Shown here in pieces: positions 60,215-64,000 of a DNA stretch of 64,000 nucleotides. The position numbers and the translations under genes are program-made. The stretch is from Paenibacillus sp. PastM-3 (lineage in GTDB: Bacteria > Bacillota > Bacilli > Paenibacillales > Paenibacillaceae). A model generated the notes under the pieces. That model made no database searches and had not been told where the DNA came from. It saw nothing but the letters and a program-made list of their open reading frames with translations. The stretch's first letter is position 1. Each line of letters opens with the position of its first letter. Location: assembly GCF_029893965.1 (NCBI RefSeq), contig NZ_JARXXP010000003.1, positions 416,197 through 480,196 of the forward strand, written 5' to 3'.

Positions 60215-61354
60215 ATGAGCACACAGACAGAGCCTTTGAAACGTACCCTTACTCCATTCCGATGTGATATTGTTGGCAGCTTTCTGCGTCCCGCTGCATT
60301 GAAGGATGCCCGGTTAAAATATAAAAACGGTCAGATTACCGCCGCCCGGCTGAAAGAAGTTGAGGATGCTGAAGTCGTCAAGCTCGTAGCAAAGCAAAAA
60401 GAAGTAGGCCTCCAGGCCGTGACTGACGGCGAATTCCGCCGCTCCTGGTGGCATCTGGATTTCTTCTGGGGCTTTGACGGTGTAGAGCGGACGATTGTAG
60501 ACCAGGGCTACCAGTTCAATGGAGCCCAGTCCAGACCGGAAACGGCCCGCCTGAGCGGAAAAATCAGCTACAGCAGCCATCCGTTTGTTGCCCATTATAC
60601 TTTCCTTAAAGGGATTGCCGGCGATGACATCGTTGCCCGCCAGTCCGTTCCGGCGGCTGCCCAGTTCCTGTTTGAGCTGGACCGTGCAGAAAATAAGGCA
60701 AGCACAAACGCGCTGTACCCGAACCGCGAGGAGCTGCTGGCTGACACAGTCAAAGCTTATAAGGGTGCGGTTCTTGATTTGTATAATGCAGGCTGCCGCA
60801 GCATCCAGTTCGACGATTGCACCTGGGGTGCTCTATGCGACGAGCAATTCGTGGCGATCATGGAACAGATCGGCGTGAATGTGGCTGACTACGCGAACGA
60901 GCTGGCCCAGGTGAATGCTGCCGTTGTAGCCGGCCTGCCGGAAGACCTTGTTGTTACGACCCATGTATGCCGCGGCAACTATGTATCGACCTATGCCGGT
61001 GTAGGCGGAGGCTATGAGCCGATCGTACAGACCCTGCTGGGCATCGACAATTACTCCGGCTACTATCTGGAGTTCGACACCGACCGTGCCGGAGACTTCA
61101 AGCCGCTGCGCTTCCTGAAGGAGAACCAGCAGGTAGTGCTGGGCCTGTTCTCTTCCAAGTTCGGCGAGCTTGAGAGCAAGGAAGATATTCTGAAGCGGAT
61201 TGAGGAAGCCAAGCAGTATGTCGACCTGAACCGGATCTGCCTGAGCCCGCAATGTGGCTTCGCTTCCACGGAAGAGGGCAATCACCTGACTGAAGAGCAG
61301 CAGTGGAACAAGCTCGCGTATATCAAGGAAATTGCAGACGAGATCTGGAAGTAA
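60215..61354 (+). CDS. MetE-C-like (YxjG/YxjH type) methyltransferase
   Basis: A 379-residue cobalamin-independent methionine synthase-like protein of the short form. FRCDIVGSFLRP near 17, TDGEFRRSWWHLDFFWG near 70-86, IQFDDCTWG near 194, THVCRGN near 254, and CLSPQCGFAST near 348-358 carry the zinc-site His/Cys residues. Bacillus yxjG and yxjH share this form and are under S-box control, but I saw no S-box in the 140-base leader here. GATGAGGAG precedes the ATG. Confidence 0.88.
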   Translation: MSTQTEPLKRTLTPFRCDIVGSFLRPAALKDARLKYKNGQITAARLKEVEDAEVVKLVAKQKEVGLQAVTDGEFRRSWWHLDFFWGFDGVERTIVDQGYQFNGAQSRPETARLSGKISYSSHPFVAHYTFLKGIAGDDIVARQSVPAAAQFLFELDRAENKASTNALYPNREELLADTVKAYKGAVLDLYNAGCRSIQFDDCTWGALCDEQFVAIMEQIGVNVADYANELAQVNAAVVAGLPEDLVVTTHVCRGNYVSTYAGVGGGYEPIVQTLLGIDNYSGYYLEFDTDRAGDFKPLRFLKENQQVVLGLFSSKFGELESKEDILKRIEEAKQYVDLNRICLSPQCGFASTEEGNHLTEEQQWNKLAYIKEIADEIWK

Positions 61355-61647
61355 GATAGGCATATTGATTAAGCCGTACGGAGCATTCCGTGCGGCTTAG
61401 CTGCGTTTGAGGGAGCCGGAAGCTGCTATATTCCCGCATGCCGTAACAAGCGTAACAACCGGGAACCCGTTGCGGTGGTGTCCGGCTGAAGCTTGAATGG
61501 AGAAAGTCCGGGTAGAGAATGTTCAGCAGGGTTAACTTCTTAGAGGTTTGAGCAGGTGGAAAAGGCTGGAACCGAGAAATAATACATTGGAAGGATTCGG
61601 GCTGTACGCAAGGCCAGATGATCCGGTCAGAGGAGATGCTGGAGTTT

Positions 61648-62817
61648 ATGGGGATTTTGAAAGCCGCGCAAAGGTTAGTTTTTATTCTTATTGCTGGTGT
61701 TGTTGCTGCATCTTGCAGTGAAGGGGAGGGAATGCCGGTCCATACAAAGACAGATCTTGCTTCGTCTGATATTAGACGGACTGAGTCAGCGCAAGAACCT
61801 ACTGGGACGCAGGGTGCTGAACCTTTTACAGTCTCAACGCCCGGGCAGCGTCAGGAAGCGTGGGAGGACTATTTGAACTCGGTCGTCGAGCGGAGGGAGG
61901 AGTATCTGTTTTTTACTGAACAGAGGTTTGAGATTCATCTGCAGGACCGTGTAAAGCAGGGTGAAATCACTTTAGTGAATGATTCTGAGGGATTTTCCTC
62001 CATTGAAGATTCATATGTTTCTGCTTACCTGATAGATATTGATAAGGATGGCTTAGACGAACTTTATGTCATTACGGTGGAGGGTTCGATCAGGCAATAT
62101 TATGGGCATATTTATAGACAGAAAGGTGAGATGTATACCCGGGTTGACACTTTTGAAGGTAATATTATCCCTTATGAATGCAACAACGACATTCATTTTT
62201 TGGACGTAGTAGCTGACTTTGAAACGAAATTTACAAGTGCTGTCATTGAGTATGAAGCTGACGGGCTGGCATTCAAACCGGTAAAAACGCTGGAGGTTCA
62301 TTATACCTATGACGTATCAGAGCTTCCGGAACCTTGGTCAAAAGTTATCAGCAGCGCTGAGTTGAACACATTGCACGAATATGAACTGCTCCGCTCACCG
62401 GATGCTACAGTTACCAAGCTGACCGAACAACCCGCTTACGATATCCAAGTAACGGATGATAAGAACAGCAATACATTCAGGTTTACTGTTCAACTCTGGT
62501 TGACCACTGTGGGGTATGCACCAAATTACTGGGAGATTTTTGCGGCTGATGAAGGTACGCAGCACTTTAAAGGTATCGAGCAGATAGACTCCGATCAAAC
62601 CAGTGGCACAAAGGGGGCCGTTAATTACGGTCTGAAATTCTATAAGGATGCTGCTTCCGGCCAGCTGTTTCTGCTCAAAATATCCTATCCGTTCTTCACT
62701 ATGGAAACCCGTAAAGACGGCGATCTGATGCTGGAGATCTTTCGGTTTAATGAGAAGGATGCAGAAAAGATTGACGAGGTGCTGCTGGAGCCGAACGTTG
62801 AAATTATAGCAGAGTAA
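61648..62817 (+). CDS. Probable lipoprotein of unknown function
   Basis: A protein of about 389 residues with a hydrophobic signal (VFILIAGVVAAS) and Cys near residue 24, fit for lipid attachment. The acidic outside domain has DIDKDGLDELYVITVEG near 133, an EF-hand/FG-GAP-like calcium loop. I prefer the ATG at 61648 because longer in-frame starts (61618, 61636) give an acidic N-region; ribosome sites are poor for all. The gap 61355-61647 holds an AAGCCGTACGGA / TCCGTGCGGCTT hairpin at 61371-61400 and nothing else I recognise. Confidence 0.65.
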   Translation: MGILKAAQRLVFILIAGVVAASCSEGEGMPVHTKTDLASSDIRRTESAQEPTGTQGAEPFTVSTPGQRQEAWEDYLNSVVERREEYLFFTEQRFEIHLQDRVKQGEITLVNDSEGFSSIEDSYVSAYLIDIDKDGLDELYVITVEGSIRQYYGHIYRQKGEMYTRVDTFEGNIIPYECNNDIHFLDVVADFETKFTSAVIEYEADGLAFKPVKTLEVHYTYDVSELPEPWSKVISSAELNTLHEYELLRSPDATVTKLTEQPAYDIQVTDDKNSNTFRFTVQLWLTTVGYAPNYWEIFAADEGTQHFKGIEQIDSDQTSGTKGAVNYGLKFYKDAASGQLFLLKISYPFFTMETRKDGDLMLEIFRFNEKDAEKIDEVLLEPNVEIIAE

Positions 62818-62855
62818 CAAAGCGGTTGTGATACTATCGAAGGGTGGTAACATGA

Positions 62856-63248
62856 ATGAATCTGGGTGCGCTCAACGTCAATGTAATTACACTGTTTGTG
62901 GAAGATCTGCACAAGACCAGAAGGTTCTATAAGGATGTATTCCGGTTGTCAGCAGTATACGAAGACGAAGTATCAGCAGTATATAATTTTGGTAATATGA
63001 GCATTAATCTGCTGAATATTTCCGAGGCAGCAGGACTGATTCAGCCGGCCAAGCCTGCCGGCCCGGAATCCGGCTCACGGTTCCAGTTTACGATCCAGGT
63101 AGAGGATGCAGATGCAGCAGCCCGGGAACTGGCACAACAGGGAGCCGAGCTGCTGAACGGTCCGCTGGACAGGCCTTGGGGCGTGCGAACCCTGGTTTTT
63201 GCAGATCCGTCAGGACATATCTGGGAGCTTGCGCAGCCGCTGACTTGA
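62856..63248 (+). CDS. VOC-family (glyoxalase/dioxygenase superfamily) protein
   Basis: A 130-residue protein with two beta-alpha-beta-beta-beta modules: NVITLFVEDLHKTRRFYKDVF near 8-28 and FQFTIQVEDADAAARELAQQGA near 70-95, ending with the metal-site FADPSGHIWELAQP. Lacks features that would name a substrate; a small detoxifying or resistance enzyme is the typical role. ATG at 62856 after AAGGGTGG. Confidence 0.85.
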   Translation: MNLGALNVNVITLFVEDLHKTRRFYKDVFRLSAVYEDEVSAVYNFGNMSINLLNISEAAGLIQPAKPAGPESGSRFQFTIQVEDADAAARELAQQGAELLNGPLDRPWGVRTLVFADPSGHIWELAQPLT

Positions 63249-63265
63249 CTGAATGACAGAAGCCT

Positions 63266-63450
63266 CTAACGGACACAGATGCCGTTATTTGCTGACTTTT
63301 CACTTTTCTGTCCTCCTAACGGACACAGATGCCGTTATTTAGTCCTCTGAGCCCCATTTTGGGCTGAAGTGTGCCAAATAAGGTTGCTAGTGTCCGTTAG
63401 ATTGTGACTATGCCAAATATTCCGCAGATAAGGTCATCTGAGTCCGTTAG
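63266..63450. repeat. 185-bp four-arm palindromic element, copy B
   Basis: CTAACGGAC at 63266 and 63316, GTCCGTTAG at 63392 and 63442; spacing 50-76-50 exactly as in copy A. The AAGGTCATCTGAGTCCGTTAG end is shared, while the central 76 bases have diverged more than the arms. Confidence 0.9.
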
Positions 63451-63606
63451 CAGAGTAGCTGGACTGAGTACTGGTGCTGGTGCTGGTACAGATTACTGAA
63501 CCCCAGTAATTTTGTGTTACTAAAGGTAACGGGTGGCACAAAGATTAGTGCAATAATGTGCCCCATGCGGCGCGGGAGTCCACTGTAGCTATGGAAAAAT
63601 AACGCG

Positions 63607-63640
63607 ATTAAGGTCATCTGAGTCCATCTGAGTCCGTTAG
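63607..63640. repeat. Partial end of the same palindromic element
   Basis: TTAAGGTCATCTGAGTCC followed by a repeated ATCTGAGTCC and the terminal GTCCGTTAG (63632-63640). Only one arm is present, with a ten-base duplication inside. Confidence 0.75.
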
Positions 63641-63695
63641 CAGAGTATCGGGATTGAGTACATGGCTGCTTCCTGATTCGCTGATTCTATAAAGA

Positions 63696-63755
63696 CCAAG
63701 GGCAGAGCGCAGCTGCCCTTGGCTTTCGGCCAACACCCTTCCAAAGGGTGTTTTT
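63696..63755. terminator. Two adjacent terminator-like hairpins
   Basis: CCAAGGGCAG / CTGCCCTTGG at 63696-63722 without T-run, then ACACCCTT-CCA-AAGGGTGT at 63733-63751 with TTTTT. Confidence 0.75.
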
Positions 63756-63812
63756 GTGCTGCTTTTGATCTTCCCGACGAAGGGGATTGAAGGGACGGAG
63801 CGGATTTTGGAA

Positions 63813-63835
63813 CTGGAGGAGCGGGAGCGTCCGCC
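63813..63835. repeat. GGACGCTCCGC-type dispersed motif, second copy
   Basis: Inverse copy, with one extra G, of the motif at 53309-53330. A third, shorter relative (GTGGACGCTCCGC) begins near 63925. Confidence 0.6.
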
Positions 63836-63836
63836 G

Positions 63837-63883
63837 AAGGGGCTGTCCCAAAAGCCATGAAATGGCTACTTGGGACGGCCCTT
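63837..63883. repeat. Inverted repeat resembling an insertion-sequence end pair
   Basis: AAGGGGCTGTCCCAA pairs with TTGGGACGGCCCTT around an inner AGCCAT-GAA-ATGGCT hairpin. GGGCTGTCCCAA-like termini are known from several Firmicute insertion sequences, so this may be a collapsed MITE. No transposase is near. Confidence 0.55.
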
Positions 63884-64000
63884 GGTTTGGAGTAGGATGT
63901 ACGTATTCACTTGGGTGGACGCTCCGCGAACGGACCGTTGTTCCAATCGCTGTGCTCTCCAGATTTTTTTCATTCCCCTTAGCGGTGAAAATCCGGAGAC
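63884..64000. other. Window end, no gene seen
   Basis: Contains the third GGACGCTCCGC relative and an inverted pair CTCCAGATTTT / AAAATCCGGAG (one mismatch) spanning about 63958-63998. No coding frame recognised; a gene may start beyond the window. Confidence 0.5.

Noticed and set aside
63637..63858. Minus-strand 73-codon frame near the window end
   Set aside because: Spans two hairpins and a dispersed repeat; no start site or protein-like pattern.

Overview
The window reads as a chromosomal segment of a Paenibacillus-like, spore-forming Firmicute. Bacillithiol genes, an SLH-domain surface protein, copper-amine-oxidase-stalk amidases, a GerMN lipoprotein, strong AGGAGG-type ribosome sites and frequent TTG/GTG starts all point there. 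Two blocks keep Bacillus-type gene order: dapB-mgsA-bshB1-bshA-cca-birA-panBCD-dinG, and DUF5590-asnS-dnaD followed by nth further on. No tRNA, rRNA, CRISPR array, prophage or intact transposase was seen.

0-20.5 kb is dense core metabolism and information processing, all on the plus strand: lysine (dapB), methylglyoxal (mgsA), bacillithiol (bshB1, bshA), tRNA maturation (cca), a biotin ligase without the usual DNA-binding domain (birA), pantothenate (panBCD behind a leader that fits the pan RNA motif), DinG nuclease-helicase, the redox repressor Rex, an MTA/SAH deaminase, a two-gene membrane AAA/M41 protease module that looks like a split FtsH, an acyl-CoA dehydrogenase fused by overlap to ackA, asnS and dnaD.

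21-29 kb holds the minus-strand proline operon proB-proA-proC under a proline T-box, with a triple 65-bp repeat between proA and proC. Then come a LysR regulator and leuCD, whose upstream regions share a CTTATAAG dyad. 29.5-36.4 kb is a cell-envelope block: two tandem amidase paralogues, a GerMN lipoprotein and a large SLH protein. 36.5-44.3 kb carries nth, a two-GTPase bacterial dynamin, purT and a GNAT acetyltransferase; an 860-bp gap before the dynamin gene contains five 13-bp dyads of the form TGYRY-N3-GYRCA.

44.6-53.1 kb is one sugar-sensing and uptake locus: response regulator, YesM-type kinase and a lipoprotein sugar sensor, then mglB-mglA-mglC behind a promoter overlapped by a near-perfect cre site.

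53.1-64 kb is accessory and rich in repeats. It has a 37-bp satellite, a large hairpin and two copies, about 9.4 kb apart, of a 185-bp element built from four copies of CTAACGGAC in identical 50-76-50 spacing. It also has decayed genes (a PAF-acetylhydrolase-like hydrolase and a LytTR/DUF3021 pair joined by a deletion), a 47-residue membrane peptide, a YiaA-type protein, a KinB-like kinase, a MetE-like methyltransferase, a lipoprotein and a VOC protein. All functional calls rest on reading motifs by eye; no database search was run.
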